A DNA stretch of 64,000 bases from Cellulomonas sp. Leaf334 (GCF_001424195.1 NZ_LMOO01000008.1:1-64000), one strand, 5' to 3'; positions 1 through 8,490 are shown, counted from the stretch's first letter. Made by a program: numbers and translations. The notes: generated by a model not told the origin, from the sequence alone.

Positions 1-64
1 CGTCCCGGTCGACGCCGTCACGGTCGCACCACCGTCCCGGTCGACGCCGTCACGGTCGCACCAC
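1..64. repeat. 32-base perfect tandem repeat, two copies
   Basis: Bases 1-32 and 33-64 are identical. The unit length is not a multiple of three, so the second copy shifts the frame of the minus-strand gene that runs through it and produces a stop at 18-20. The array may continue to the left of the window. It could be a true slippage duplication or an assembly artefact at a contig edge; the window cannot tell these apart. Confidence 0.9.
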
Positions 65-221
65 CGGCACCACCGGTCGTGCCACCGTTCTGCGTCGCAA
101 AACCGGTCACCCCACCGGTCGCCGCCTGCGCGCCGGTCGACGCTGCGGCCAGTCCGATCGTTGTCGCGAGGGCCACCGTGGCCCCGATCGCAACCAGTCG
201 TGCCGTGACTGCTCGTCTCAT
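18..221 (-). CDS. N-terminus of a secreted pectate-lyase-like protein, interrupted
   Basis: The start at 221 is preceded by GAGGCAAG. The product opens with a basic stretch (MRRAVTAR) and a hydrophobic Ala-rich core ending in AQA, a typical Sec signal peptide of about 31 residues. The mature start, VTGFATQNGGTTGGAGG, is the conserved N-terminal strand region of PL1 pectate lyases, which cleave polygalacturonate outside the cell. Only 67 codons are open: after ATVTASTGT the second copy of the 32-base repeat forces a different frame and a TGA at 18-20. A full PL1 enzyme would need several hundred more residues to the left of the window. Either the gene is broken or the repeat is an assembly error. 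The family call rests on a short segment. Confidence 0.6.
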   Translation of the reverse strand: MRRAVTARLVAIGATVALATTIGLAAASTGAQAATGGVTGFATQNGGTTGGAGGATVTASTGTVVRP

Positions 222-475
222 CACTTGCCTCGCCTTCGAGAGAAGAGTGCGGGAGTGCGCGTGCGCAGCGAGCGGTCCCTCGAAGCTCAGGGGAGGGGCC
301 TCGGTGCGCATGGGCGCCGCGTGCTCCAGGTCGGCCCGCACCCGACGTCGCGTGCTGGTTCCACCATGTGAGCAACCGGTTTCCCGAGGGTAGGATTGCG
401 CTTTCCTGCGCACAAGGGGCCAGAGAGCCGGACGGAGCCTGCGAAAGGTTTAGCCGTGCACGTCGCCCACCAGCG

Positions 476-498
476 GCCCGGGGAGACGACACCCGGGC
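476..498 (-). terminator. Hairpin downstream of the phosphate transporter
   Basis: GCCCGGG (476-482) pairs with CCCGGGC (492-498) around a nine-base loop, just past the stop of the Pit gene at 507. There is no T-run, as is usual for terminators in high-GC actinobacteria. Confidence 0.45.
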
Positions 499-506
499 GT
501 CGCCGG

Positions 507-1511
507 TCAGGTCAGGATGGGGTTGAGGATCCAGTAGACGCAGGCCGCCACGAGGGCGGCCATCGGGATGGTCAGCACCCACGCGGCACCGATGTTCTTG
601 GCGACGCCCCAGCGGACCGCGGACAGCCGCTTGGTGGCGCCGACGCCCATGATCGCCGAGGTGATCGTGTGCGTGGTCGAGATGGGCGCGTGCAGCCAGT
701 AGGCGCTGGCGTAGAGGACGGACGCGGCGACGGACTCGGCGACGAAGCCGCGTGCGGGGTCGAGCTCGATGATCTTGCGACCGAGGGTGCGCATGATCCG
801 CCAGCCACCGGCGTAGGTGCCGAGCGAGATCGCGCCGGCCGCGGACAGCTTGACCCACAGCGGGATGGCGTCACCCTGCGTGTAGAAACCCCCCGCGACG
901 AGGGCGAGCATGATCACGCCCATGGTCTTCTGCGCGTCCTGCAGTCCGTGCCCGAGAGCCATCGCGGCGGCGGACGCGGTCTGCGCGAGCCGGAACCGGC
1001 GCATGGTGCGGGCCGGCGCGGAGTTCCGCACCAGCCAGAGCACCCCGACCATCAGCCCGAACGCCAGGGAGAAGCCGACGAGCGGCGAGAAGATCATCGG
1101 GATGACGACCTTGTCGAGGATCGCGTCCCAGTGCACGGTGACACCGGACGCGATGCCGACGCCGGTCAGCCCACCGATGAGGGCGTGCGTGGAGGACGAC
1201 GGGAGCCCGAGCCACCACGTGATGAGGTTCCACGTGATCGCACCGATCAGCCCGGAGAGCACGATGATCAGCGCCTCCTCGGAGCTGACGCTGCCGATGC
1301 TGATGATGTCCTCGGCGATGGTCGTCGCCACCTGGGTGCCGAGCAGTGCGCCGACGAGGTTGAAGACCGCCGCCATGATCAGCGCGACCCTGGGCGTCAG
1401 CGCGCGCGTCGAGACCGAGGTCGCGATCGCGTTCGCCGCATCGTGGAATCCGTTGGTGTAGTCGAAGCCGAGCGCGAACGCGACGACGACGACGACGAGC
1501 GCCAGTTCCAC
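507..1511 (-). CDS. pit: Pit-family low-affinity inorganic phosphate transporter
   Basis: A 334-residue polytopic membrane protein that takes up phosphate, usually as a neutral metal-phosphate complex driven by the proton gradient. The two signature repeats of the PiT family are visible: GFHDAANAIATSVSTRAL near residue 21 in the N-terminal half, and a second-half repeat with SIST-THTI in the C-terminal third. The segment GLPSSSTHALIGGL is also characteristic. The start lies five bases after the stop of the DUF47 gene, so the pair is one transcript; DUF47-Pit pairs are a standard arrangement in which the DUF47 protein is thought to regulate the transporter. Length is normal for actinobacterial Pit proteins. 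Confidence 0.93.
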   Translation of the reverse strand: MELALVVVVVAFALGFDYTNGFHDAANAIATSVSTRALTPRVALIMAAVFNLVGALLGTQVATTIAEDIISIGSVSSEEALIIVLSGLIGAITWNLITWWLGLPSSSTHALIGGLTGVGIASGVTVHWDAILDKVVIPMIFSPLVGFSLAFGLMVGVLWLVRNSAPARTMRRFRLAQTASAAAMALGHGLQDAQKTMGVIMLALVAGGFYTQGDAIPLWVKLSAAGAISLGTYAGGWRIMRTLGRKIIELDPARGFVAESVAASVLYASAYWLHAPISTTHTITSAIMGVGATKRLSAVRWGVAKNIGAAWVLTIPMAALVAACVYWILNPILT

Positions 1512-1516
1512 CGGGC

Positions 1517-2137
1517 TCAGGACTCCTTGAGCGCGATGGTCTCGACGGTGTTCGCCACCTTCTCGAACGCGTCGGCGGCGTCCTCGAGCTTCTCGACGAT
1601 CTCCTTGACCTTCATCAGCTGGATCGGGTCGGTGACCTCGTCGAACAGCTGGGCCAGGAGCTTGCGGTGGATCTTGTCGGCCTGGTTCTCCAGGCGGTTG
1701 ACCTCGACCCAGTACTCGGACAGCGAGTCCATCGAGCGCAGCCGGGGCATGGCCTCGGCGGTGAGCTCGGCAGCGCGCTGGAGCACCTGGACCTGGTCGG
1801 AGACGCGCGCCGGCAGGGCGTCGACCTTGTACAGGACGATGAGGTCCGCGGCCTCCTCCATGAAGTCCATGCAGTCGTCGAGGCTCGAGGCCAGCGTGTA
1901 GATGTCGTCCCGGTCGAACGGGGTGACGAACGTCTGGTTCAGCCGACGCATGATCGAGTGCGTCGCGTCGTCCGCCTCGTGCTCGGCGTCGGCGATGCGC
2001 TTGCCGATCTCCTTGCGGGTGGAGCGGTCGGCCCCGAGCATCTCGCCCAGCAGGTTCGCGCCGGTGACGAGATGGATCGCCTGAGCGGCGAAGAGGTCGA
2101 AGAACGTGGTGTCGCGCGGGGTGAGGCGCAGGCGCAC
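1517..2137 (-). CDS. DUF47 / PhoU-like accessory protein of the Pit transporter
   Basis: 206 residues, predicted all-helical and cytoplasmic, related to PhoU. The family signature region reads EHEADDATHSIMRRL followed by FVTPFDRDDIYTLASSLDD, with the acidic residues that bind metal in PhoU-type bundles. It probably modulates or senses phosphate uptake by the adjacent Pit protein, with which it is co-transcribed at five-base spacing. The GTG start at 2137 has CCGGAG about 13 bases upstream. No PhoB-type two-component system lies nearby. Confidence 0.9.
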   Translation of the reverse strand: MRLRLTPRDTTFFDLFAAQAIHLVTGANLLGEMLGADRSTRKEIGKRIADAEHEADDATHSIMRRLNQTFVTPFDRDDIYTLASSLDDCMDFMEEAADLIVLYKVDALPARVSDQVQVLQRAAELTAEAMPRLRSMDSLSEYWVEVNRLENQADKIHRKLLAQLFDEVTDPIQLMKVKEIVEKLEDAADAFEKVANTVETIALKES

Positions 2138-2465
2138 AGCGGGCTCCGGAGGAGGGGGAGGAAGGGCGGGGATCAGGCTAGGTCACGGTGGCTCGGATGC
2201 CTAACGCACGACGACGCGCGCATGGACACATGGTGACAGCCGGACGACGTCCGTGGGTACCTGCTCGTGGGGGCGACGCCGGACCGCGGAGCGCCTCTCG
2301 GCGCGAGGCCGCTCGAAGCGGCTTGAGATGGAGCCCGGGGCTACCGCGGCCCGACGTCGCCGCTCATCGTACGCCCGACCACCCGTCCGGGCGGGGTGAT
2401 CACTCCCCCGCGGCCCGGCTATCCGGCCCGGACCTGCGCGTTCACCCGTGCGGACGTGGGCGACG
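2138..2465. other. Intergenic region, 328 bases
   Basis: This holds the presumed promoter of the DUF47-Pit pair (right of 2137 on the minus strand) and the 3' flank of the hypothetical gene at 2466. The only structure I see is a weak six-base-pair hairpin, GCGGGG at 2391-2396 with CCCCGC at 2406-2411, which could end the 2466 transcript. I cannot place a convincing promoter. Confidence 0.4.
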
Positions 2466-3107
2466 TCACTCCAGCCGGTCCGCCCGCCACAGCGACGCGG
2501 CGTGCTCGAGCTCCTCCGCGGTGCGCACCAGGGACGCGGCGCCGCGGGTCAGCCGCTGGGCGGCCGACGGGTCGACGTCGTCCAGGTGGTCGGCGTCGAA
2601 GGCCGCACCCGTCGCCAGGACCCTGCTGAACGCCGCCGCGCGCTCCAGGGCGACGTCGAGCTCACCCGTGTAGACCCCGGACAGCACCGCGTCGGCGACC
2701 GCGAGGACGTCGGCCGGTCCGGGGGCGTCGGCCACACCGGCGACGACGTCGTGCACGGGTGCGGCCGCGACGCCGAGGCGGTACCGGTCCGCCACCGTCG
2801 CGGGGTCCCGCCGTACCCACTCGCGCAGCACGTACAGCCGCCAGAGCGCGCCCGGGAGGCTGTCGGCCTGGCTCTCGGACCACAGGGCGGCGACGACGTC
2901 GAGACCTTCGCGCTCGACGAGCGAGACCAGCCGGGCGACGACCTCGGGGTCGGTGTTGGCACGACCCTGGTGCACGAGCGCCGCCGCGGTCGTGTGCGCC
3001 GCCTCGTTGCGCAGGGCCGGGTCGTAGCCGCCGGGAAGCTCCTCGGCCTGTGCGGGGTCGAGCATGGCGGGACGCCGAGGGCGCTTCGCTCCACCTGTGC
3101 CGTCCAT
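2466..3107 (-). CDS. Conserved actinobacterial protein of unknown function
   Basis: 213 residues, helical, acidic, no signal peptide or membrane segment. Recognisable stretches are GGYDPALRNEAAHTTAAAL near residue 25 and WRLYVLREWVRRDP in the middle. I do not recognise a catalytic motif and assign no function. The start at 3107 is favoured because CAAGAT sits six bases before it, resembling the leaderless promoters elsewhere in this window; an in-frame ATG at 3065 is the alternative. It is transcribed divergently from the sugar porter at 3239. Confidence 0.65.
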   Translation of the reverse strand: MDGTGGAKRPRRPAMLDPAQAEELPGGYDPALRNEAAHTTAAALVHQGRANTDPEVVARLVSLVEREGLDVVAALWSESQADSLPGALWRLYVLREWVRRDPATVADRYRLGVAAAPVHDVVAGVADAPGPADVLAVADAVLSGVYTGELDVALERAAAFSRVLATGAAFDADHLDDVDPSAAQRLTRGAASLVRTAEELEHAASLWRADRLE

Positions 3108-3238
3108 CGGACGATCTTGCCTCGCTCGTCGGCCTGCGGCTACCAGGCACGCCTCCGACGTGCGCACTCACCCGGTCAGGGCCAGGGTGGGGATCATCGC
3201 CCCGGGAGCGGCTCGGGCGGCTCACGGAGGTGCAGACC

Positions 3239-4726
3239 ATGTCCGACGCGTCAGGGTCGCCGCAGGGGGCGACGGGAGGGGCTGCAATTCCGCCGCACCC
3301 CTACAAGAACAAGGCCATCGGCCTGGCGGTCGCGGCCGCCGTCGGTGGGTTCCTGTTCGGGTTCGACAGCTCGGTCATCAACGGTGCGGTCGACGCGATC
3401 GAGGGCGAGTTCGAGATCGACCCCGCGGTCACCGGCCTCGTCGTCGCCATCGCCCTGCTGGGCTGCGCGTTCGGCGCGTGGCTGGGCGGCAAGCTCGCCG
3501 ACCGCTGGGGCCGGACCCGGGTGATGTTCCTCGGCGCGGTCCTGTTCTTCGTCTCCTCGATCCTGTCCGGTATCGCGTTCGGGGTCTGGGACCTGGTCCT
3601 GTGGCGCGTCATGGCCGGTATCGGCATCGGCATCGCGTCGGTCATCGCGCCGGCGTACATCGCCGAGATCGCCCCGGCGGCGATGCGCGGCCGGCTGGGT
3701 TCGCTCCAGCAGCTCGCGATCACGCTCGGTATCTTCGCGGCCCTGCTCTCCGACCAGCTGCTCGCCACGTCGGCGGGCGGGGCGTCCGAGGACCTGTGGC
3801 TGGGCCTCGAGGCATGGCGCTGGATGTTCATCGTCGCGGTGATCCCGGCCGCGGTGTACGGCATCCTCGCCCTGCGGATCCCCGAGTCGCCGCGCTACCT
3901 CATCGCCACCGGAAAGCGCGAGGAGGCCAAGAAGGTGCTGGCCACGACGCTCCCCGAGGGTGACGACGTCGAGGCGCACATCGTCCAGATCGAGCACACC
4001 ATCGAGACGGACAAGAAGCTCGAGTCCCAGGCCAGCCTGAAGGGTCCGCGGTTCGGGCTGCTGCCCGTGGTGTGGATCGGCATCCTGCTGTCGGTGTTCC
4101 AGCAGTTCGTCGGCATCAACGTGATCTTCTACTACTCGACGACGCTGTGGCAGGCGGTCGGGTTCGAGGAGAGCCAGTCGTTCATGATCTCCACGATCAC
4201 GTCGGTCACCAACGTGCTCGTGACGTTCATCGCCATCGCGCTCATCGACAAGGTCGGCCGCCGACCGCTCCTGCTCACCGGTTCGTTCGGCATGGCGGTG
4301 ACGCTCGGCCTCATGGCGCTGGCTTTCACGCAGTCGACGGGCACGGGCGACGACCTGACGCTGGACGGCCCGTGGGCCGTCATCGCCCTGGTCGCGGCCA
4401 ACCTGTTCGTGGTCTTCTTCGGCGCGACCTGGGGTCCGCTCGTCTGGGTCCTGCTGGGTGAGATGTTCCCCAACCGCATCCGCGCGGCCGCCCTCGGCGT
4501 CGCGGCCGCCGCGCAGTGGGTCGCGAACTTCCTCATCACCGTGTCGTTCCCGCCGATGCTCGATGCGTTCGGGGCATCGATCCCGTACCTCATGTACGCG
4601 ATCTTCGCGACGCTGTCCTTCTTCTTCACGCTCTGGAAGGTGCCCGAGACCAAGGGCATCGAGCTGGAGGACATGGAGGGCGTCAAGGTCGACCGGACCC
4701 GTCGGGGGAGCTCCTCCCCCGCCTGA
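3239..4726 (+). CDS. Sugar porter family MFS transporter (sugar:proton symporter)
   Basis: 495 residues, twelve predicted membrane helices. It shows all sugar porter signatures: GGFLFGFDSSVING in helix 1, GGKLADRWGRTR after helix 2, PESPRYLIATGK before the central loop, a QQFVGINVIFYYS sugar-binding helix 7 motif, DKVGRRPLL, and PETKG at the C-terminus. The Gln-Gln and Asn of helix 7 match the hexose/xylose binding residues of XylE and GalP-type carriers. The substrate cannot be read from sequence. The start is fixed by ACGGAGGT eleven bases upstream; the open frame continues much further 5' but without coding character. No sugar catabolic gene is adjacent. Confidence 0.92.
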   Translation: MSDASGSPQGATGGAAIPPHPYKNKAIGLAVAAAVGGFLFGFDSSVINGAVDAIEGEFEIDPAVTGLVVAIALLGCAFGAWLGGKLADRWGRTRVMFLGAVLFFVSSILSGIAFGVWDLVLWRVMAGIGIGIASVIAPAYIAEIAPAAMRGRLGSLQQLAITLGIFAALLSDQLLATSAGGASEDLWLGLEAWRWMFIVAVIPAAVYGILALRIPESPRYLIATGKREEAKKVLATTLPEGDDVEAHIVQIEHTIETDKKLESQASLKGPRFGLLPVVWIGILLSVFQQFVGINVIFYYSTTLWQAVGFEESQSFMISTITSVTNVLVTFIAIALIDKVGRRPLLLTGSFGMAVTLGLMALAFTQSTGTGDDLTLDGPWAVIALVAANLFVVFFGATWGPLVWVLLGEMFPNRIRAAALGVAAAAQWVANFLITVSFPPMLDAFGASIPYLMYAIFATLSFFFTLWKVPETKGIELEDMEGVKVDRTRRGSSSPA

Positions 4727-4740
4727 CCAGACCACCGCAC

Positions 4741-4770
4741 GCGGCCGGACCACTCCACGGGTCCGGCCGC
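4741..4770 (+). terminator. Hairpin terminator after the sugar porter
   Basis: GCGGCCGGAC (4741-4750) is the perfect complement of GTCCGGCCGC (4761-4770), with a ten-base loop, 14 bases past the stop codon. No T-run follows. Confidence 0.65.
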
Positions 4771-4814
4771 GTCGCTGTGTGGTCGCTGTGTGACGGAATA
4801 CTCACGACCATCAG

Positions 4815-4856
4815 TTGCTTGAAGCAAGTGTTGAACTTATGGTTGCTACGAGCAAC
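4815..4856 (+). promoter_or_regulatory. Promoter of the marR-efflux operon with two MarR-type operators
   Basis: Two inverted repeats share the half-site TTGCT: TTGCT-TGA-AGCAA at 4815-4827 and GTTGCT-ACG-AGCAAC at 4842-4856, centres 28 bases apart. A promoter fits exactly between them: -35 TTGCTT at 4815-4820, 17-base spacer, -10 TATGGT at 4838-4843. One operator covers the -35 and the other the end of the -10 and the start site, so a bound repressor would block RNA polymerase. This is the arrangement expected for autorepression by the MarR protein encoded immediately downstream. Confidence 0.75.
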
Positions 4857-4869
4857 AAAGAGGAGTGCC

Positions 4870-5343
4870 ATGCCGTCCGTCCCGCCCGAGGCCCCGCCGC
4901 AGCTGCTGCTGCGGTCCGTCGAGGCCTTCAGCCGCGCGCTGCGCGAGTCGTCGCTCGGGGTCGCCCGCGAGGTCGGCTGCTCCAAGGGCGCGTTCGCGAT
5001 CGTCCGGATCCTCGAGCGTCGCGGCACCCTGCAGGTGAGCGACCTCGCGCACATCCTCCGCGTCGACATCTCGGTGGCCAGCCGCCAGGTCAGCCAGCTC
5101 GTCGACGACGGCCTCGTCGAGCGCGCGGTCGACCACGGCGACCGTCGCGTCCGCACCGTCCGCCTCTCCCCCGCCGGCCGCTCGCTGGCCGTCGAGATCG
5201 CCGCCGTCCTGGAGCGGCGCGCCCACGAGGTGTTCGCCGACTGGTCCCCGCAGGAGCTGCTCGACGCCCGCGCGACCCTCGACCGGCTGACCGCCACGAT
5301 CGCCGACCTCGCCCCCGCCGAGGCCGTCCTCACCCCCGCCTGA
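4870..5343 (+). CDS. MarR-family transcriptional regulator, probable repressor of the adjacent efflux pump
   Basis: 157 residues with the winged-helix core of MarR proteins: KGAFAIVRILERRGTLQVSDLAHILRVDISVASRQVSQL as helix-turn-helix (about residues 40-78) and the wing DHGDRRVRTVRLSPAGR. AGGAG four bases before the ATG sets the start. It is followed 41 bases later by a DHA2 drug transporter on the same strand, the usual MarR-efflux pairing, and two TTGCT-N3-AGCAA operators lie in its promoter. It is expected to release DNA on binding a small aromatic or drug-like ligand. The ligand is unknown. Confidence 0.9.
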   Translation: MPSVPPEAPPQLLLRSVEAFSRALRESSLGVAREVGCSKGAFAIVRILERRGTLQVSDLAHILRVDISVASRQVSQLVDDGLVERAVDHGDRRVRTVRLSPAGRSLAVEIAAVLERRAHEVFADWSPQELLDARATLDRLTATIADLAPAEAVLTPA

Positions 5344-5384
5344 ACCTCCCCAGCCAGCACCGCCGTCACCACGAGAGCGAGACC

Positions 5385-7043
5385 ATGTCCAGCACCACCA
5401 CGCCAGAACCCACCAGCACGGCGGAGAGCACGCCGACCCCGAAGATGACCCACCGCGAGGTCCTCGAGGCCCTGTCCGGCATCCTGCTCGGGATGTTCGT
5501 CTCGATCCTCGCGACGAGCGTCGTGTCCTCGTCGCTGCCGCGGATCATCTCCGACCTCGACGGCACGCAGTCGGCGTTCACGTGGGTGGTCACCGCCACC
5601 CTGCTCACCACGACGATCTCCACGCCGATCTGGGGCAAGCTGGCCGACCTCGTCGACCGCAAGCTGCTCATCCAGCTCGCGCTGGCCATCTCCGTCATCT
5701 CGTCGGCCCTGGCCGGGCTCTCCCACGACACCGGCATGCTCATCGGCATGCGCGCCCTGCAGGGCATCGGCGCCGGTGGCCTCACCGCGCTCGGCACGGT
5801 CCTCATCGCGGACATCATCAGCCCCCGCGAGCGCGGCCGGTACATGGGCCTCATGGGCGCCGTGATGGGCATCGGCATGGTCGGCGGCCCGCTGCTCGGC
5901 GGCGTCATCACCGACAGCGCCGGCTGGCGCTGGAACTTCTTCCTCGGCCTGCCGTTCGCGCTGGCTGCGATCATCGTGCTCCAGCGCACGCTGCACCTGC
6001 CCGCACGCACGGCCCGCAAGGTCACGATCGACTACGCCGGCGCGACGCTCCTGTCCGTCAGCATCGCGACGCTGCTGCTCTGGATCACGTTCGCGGGCAC
6101 GTCGTTCGACTGGGCCTCGTGGCAGACCGCCGCGATGGTCGGCGTCTCCCTGCTGACGCTCGCCGCCGCGATCTGGGTCGAGTCGCGCGCGAGCGAGCCG
6201 ATCATCCCGCTGCACCTCTTCCGGAACCGCACCCTGGTGCTGTCCGTCGTCGCCAGCATCGCCGTGGGTGTCGCCCTGTTCGGCACGTCGGTCTTCCTCA
6301 GCCAGTACATGCAGCTGGCGCGCGGCAAGACCCCCACCCAGTCCGGTCTGCTGACCATCCCGATGATCGTCGGCCTCCTGCTCTCGTCGACGGTCTCCGG
6401 CCAGATCATCAGCCGCACCGGGAAGTACAAGAAGTTCATGGTCGCCGGCGCCGTCCTGCTCACCACGGGCCTCGGCCTCATGGGCACCATCCACTTCGAC
6501 ACGTCGTTCACGCTGGTGTCCCTCTACCTCGTGATCATCGGCGCGGGCGTCGGGATGCTCATGCAGAACCTCGTGCTCGCCGTGCAGAACACCCTGGACG
6601 TCCGCGAGATCGGCTCGGGGACGTCGACCGTGGCGTTCTTCCGGACGCTCGGCGGCGCGCTCGGTGTGTCCGCGCTCGGCGTCGTCCTCTCCCACCGGGT
6701 CACCGACCTCATGGCCCGCGGCCTCGTCGCCCTCGGCATCGACCCGTCCGCGATGGGCTCCGCCGGGGCGATCCCGGACCTGTCCACGCTCCCGGAGAAC
6801 GTGCGGATCGTCGTCGAGCAGTCGTTCGGCAACGCCATCGCCGACCTGTTCCTCGTCGCCGCGCCGGTCGCGCTCATCTCGCTGGTCGCGGTCCTGTTCC
6901 TCAAGGAGGTGCCCCTGGGCACCCGCTCGGGCATCGAGCAGCTGCTGGAGCAGGAGGGCGAGGCTCCGACGGCCGGCCAGGTCGACGTGGACGCCGAGCT
7001 CGACGCGCTCGACGCGGAGCAGAAGGCGGCCGCGCGCAGCTGA
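5385..7043 (+). CDS. DHA2-family (14-TM) MFS multidrug efflux transporter
   Basis: 552 residues, 14 predicted membrane helices, proton-driven export. Typical features are TSVVSSSLPRIISDL in helix 1, WVVTATLLTTTISTPIWGKLADLVDRK (motif A variant, without the usual GR), RALQGIGAGG, and the antiporter motif C-like region GIGMVGGPLLGGVI in helix 5. The C-terminal 50 residues are charged and cytoplasmic. It follows marR with GAGAGCGAGACC before the ATG and is therefore expected to be induced by the MarR ligand. EmrB/LfrA-type transporters are its closest well-known relatives. Confidence 0.9.
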   Translation: MSSTTTPEPTSTAESTPTPKMTHREVLEALSGILLGMFVSILATSVVSSSLPRIISDLDGTQSAFTWVVTATLLTTTISTPIWGKLADLVDRKLLIQLALAISVISSALAGLSHDTGMLIGMRALQGIGAGGLTALGTVLIADIISPRERGRYMGLMGAVMGIGMVGGPLLGGVITDSAGWRWNFFLGLPFALAAIIVLQRTLHLPARTARKVTIDYAGATLLSVSIATLLLWITFAGTSFDWASWQTAAMVGVSLLTLAAAIWVESRASEPIIPLHLFRNRTLVLSVVASIAVGVALFGTSVFLSQYMQLARGKTPTQSGLLTIPMIVGLLLSSTVSGQIISRTGKYKKFMVAGAVLLTTGLGLMGTIHFDTSFTLVSLYLVIIGAGVGMLMQNLVLAVQNTLDVREIGSGTSTVAFFRTLGGALGVSALGVVLSHRVTDLMARGLVALGIDPSAMGSAGAIPDLSTLPENVRIVVEQSFGNAIADLFLVAAPVALISLVAVLFLKEVPLGTRSGIEQLLEQEGEAPTAGQVDVDAELDALDAEQKAAARS

Positions 7044-7058
7044 TCCGACCGCACCCCG

Positions 7059-7099
7059 CAACAGCGCCGCCCGGCCCCTCCGACCGGGCGGCGCTGTTG
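7059..7099. terminator. Bidirectional terminator between two convergent genes
   Basis: A perfect 16-base-pair stem (7059-7074 with 7084-7099) with a nine-base loop lies 15 bases after the efflux pump stop and 16 bases after the stop of the convergent MarR gene at 7116. It can serve both. Confidence 0.85.
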
Positions 7100-7115
7100 T
7101 GCTGGGGGCCGGGTC

Positions 7116-7571
7116 TCAGTGCGCCCGGCGGGCCGCCGCGAGGTCCTCGTTCAGACGGCCCAGCTGCGTCGCGAGCGCCTCGATGTCCGACGCGGCCCAC
7201 GCGTCCAGCGCCTGGCGCAGGAACGCGCGCCGCGCCTGCTGAGCTGTCTCGAAGCGACGCAGGCCCTCGTCGGTGAGCTCGAGGAGCTGGCCCCGGTAGT
7301 CGTCGGGGTCGGGGCGACGCGACACGAGCCCGAGGGTGCCGAGCCGGGCGAGCTGCCGGGACATCGTGCCCCGCCCGACCCCGATCGTCAGGGCCAGGTC
7401 GCTCGCCCGCACGCCCGGGGACGCCGCGATGAGCGCGAGGAGCGAGTAGGCGGCGGGCTCGAGGTCGGGGTGCACGTCCCGAGAGATCGAGGCGGAGGAA
7501 GCCTGGGCACGCCGCAGGAGGAGGCCGAGCTCGCGCTCGAGCTGGCGGAACTGTTCGTCGACCACGGTCAC
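7116..7571 (-). CDS. MarR-family transcriptional regulator
   Basis: 151 residues with a winged helix: GVRASDLALTIGVGRGTMSRQLARLGTLGLV as helix-turn-helix (about residues 52-84), then DPDDYRGQLLELTDEGLRRF as the wing. It is not closely similar to the MarR at 4870. The gene is convergent with the efflux operon and has no obvious same-strand target beyond it; its regulon is unknown. It starts with GTG at 7571, with AGGA directly upstream. Confidence 0.87.
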   Translation of the reverse strand: MTVVDEQFRQLERELGLLLRRAQASSASISRDVHPDLEPAAYSLLALIAASPGVRASDLALTIGVGRGTMSRQLARLGTLGLVSRRPDPDDYRGQLLELTDEGLRRFETAQQARRAFLRQALDAWAASDIEALATQLGRLNEDLAAARRAH

Positions 7572-7675
7572 ATCCTGACGGGACCCCTACCGAAACCGCC
7601 GCATCGCCACCCGAGCAGAGGGAAGCGTTTCAGCAGATCACCGCAAGGATCGGGTGTCAACACCCAGTGTGCGGC

Positions 7676-8455
7676 TCAGCGCGACCAGGTCGCGCGCTGG
7701 CGGGCGACGTGCGCGATCGCCATGACCCGGGCGGGGTCGAGCCGGACCGGCATGGCGCGGAACACGGTCTGCACGTCCTGGCGGGCGATGGCGAACGCGT
7801 CGTGCTGCGGCTGGACCGTGCGCACCTCGAGATCGCCGTGCACGACGACGACACCGCGCACCGTGATCGCCGCGCACGCCGCGGCGAGCAGGGCGCCCTG
7901 CACCCGGGTGGCCTCGAGGCGCGCATCCCGCAGGTAGGACATGGACCGCCCGTCGACGGCGATGGTGCGGCCCTCGACGACGACGCGCTGGCCGGGGTGC
8001 CGCCGCTCGGCGAGCGTGAAGATCCCGGCCGGACCGATGAGGAGGTGCTCGACCATGCTGCCCTGCCGGCCGAGCGGGACGTCGTGGACGACCTGCCAGC
8101 CCTCGTCGCCCATCCGCTCGAGCCGCGTCCGCACGGAGCTGCCGCGCTCGCCGCGGATCGCCGCGAGGTCGATCGAGTCCCAGTCGTCCCCGCCGAGCCA
8201 CGCCTGCAGGGCCGACTCGTCCACGGGGTCGAGGGCCGCGCTGGGGTTCGGCAGCGACATCGCCAGCTCGGCGACGTCCGCGCGCAGGTACGCCTGCGCG
8301 GCGCGACGCAGGCCGGCCTCGTGCAGCGGGTCGTCGACGACGACCTCACCGGACTGCAGGTCGACCGAGCCGACCCGGGCACCGCTCTCCTGCGTGACAT
8401 AGAGACGGTCGGCGCCGTAGCGCCTCCACCGTCGCACCGTCAGGACATCTTCCAC
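7676..8455 (-). CDS. NERD-domain (nuclease-related) protein
   Basis: 259 residues. The C-terminal two thirds match the NERD fold: RGSSVRTRLERMGDEGW, then WQVVHDVPLGRQGSMVEHLLIGPAGIFTL, where the His-Leu-Leu-Ile-Gly-Pro strand is the core of this restriction-endonuclease-like domain, followed by RTIAVDGRSMSYLRDARLEA and a strand VRGVVVVHG. NERD proteins are suspected of DNA processing but are poorly characterised. The N-terminal 90 residues have no recognised domain. GTG 8455 is chosen because GATAAT lies six bases before it; a second in-frame GTG at 8515 would add 20 residues but would contain the promoter. Confidence 0.75.
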   Translation of the reverse strand: MEDVLTVRRWRRYGADRLYVTQESGARVGSVDLQSGEVVVDDPLHEAGLRRAAQAYLRADVAELAMSLPNPSAALDPVDESALQAWLGGDDWDSIDLAAIRGERGSSVRTRLERMGDEGWQVVHDVPLGRQGSMVEHLLIGPAGIFTLAERRHPGQRVVVEGRTIAVDGRSMSYLRDARLEATRVQGALLAAACAAITVRGVVVVHGDLEVRTVQPQHDAFAIARQDVQTVFRAMPVRLDPARVMAIAHVARQRATWSR

Positions 8456-8490
8456 GTGTGCATTATCGGCATCCGCGGGGCCGGACTTCA
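8456..8490 (-). promoter_or_regulatory. Leaderless promoter of the NERD gene
   Basis: On the minus strand GATAAT (8467-8462) is followed by six bases and GTG at 8455. A poor -35 (TGAAGT, 8490-8485) is 17 bases upstream. The spacing puts +1 on the G of the start codon. Confidence 0.6.

Noticed and set aside
2759..3238. Long 5' extension of the sugar porter open frame
   Set aside because: The sequence before 3239 is Arg/Pro-rich shadow coding opposite the 2466 gene; a strong ribosome binding site and family alignment put the start at 3239.
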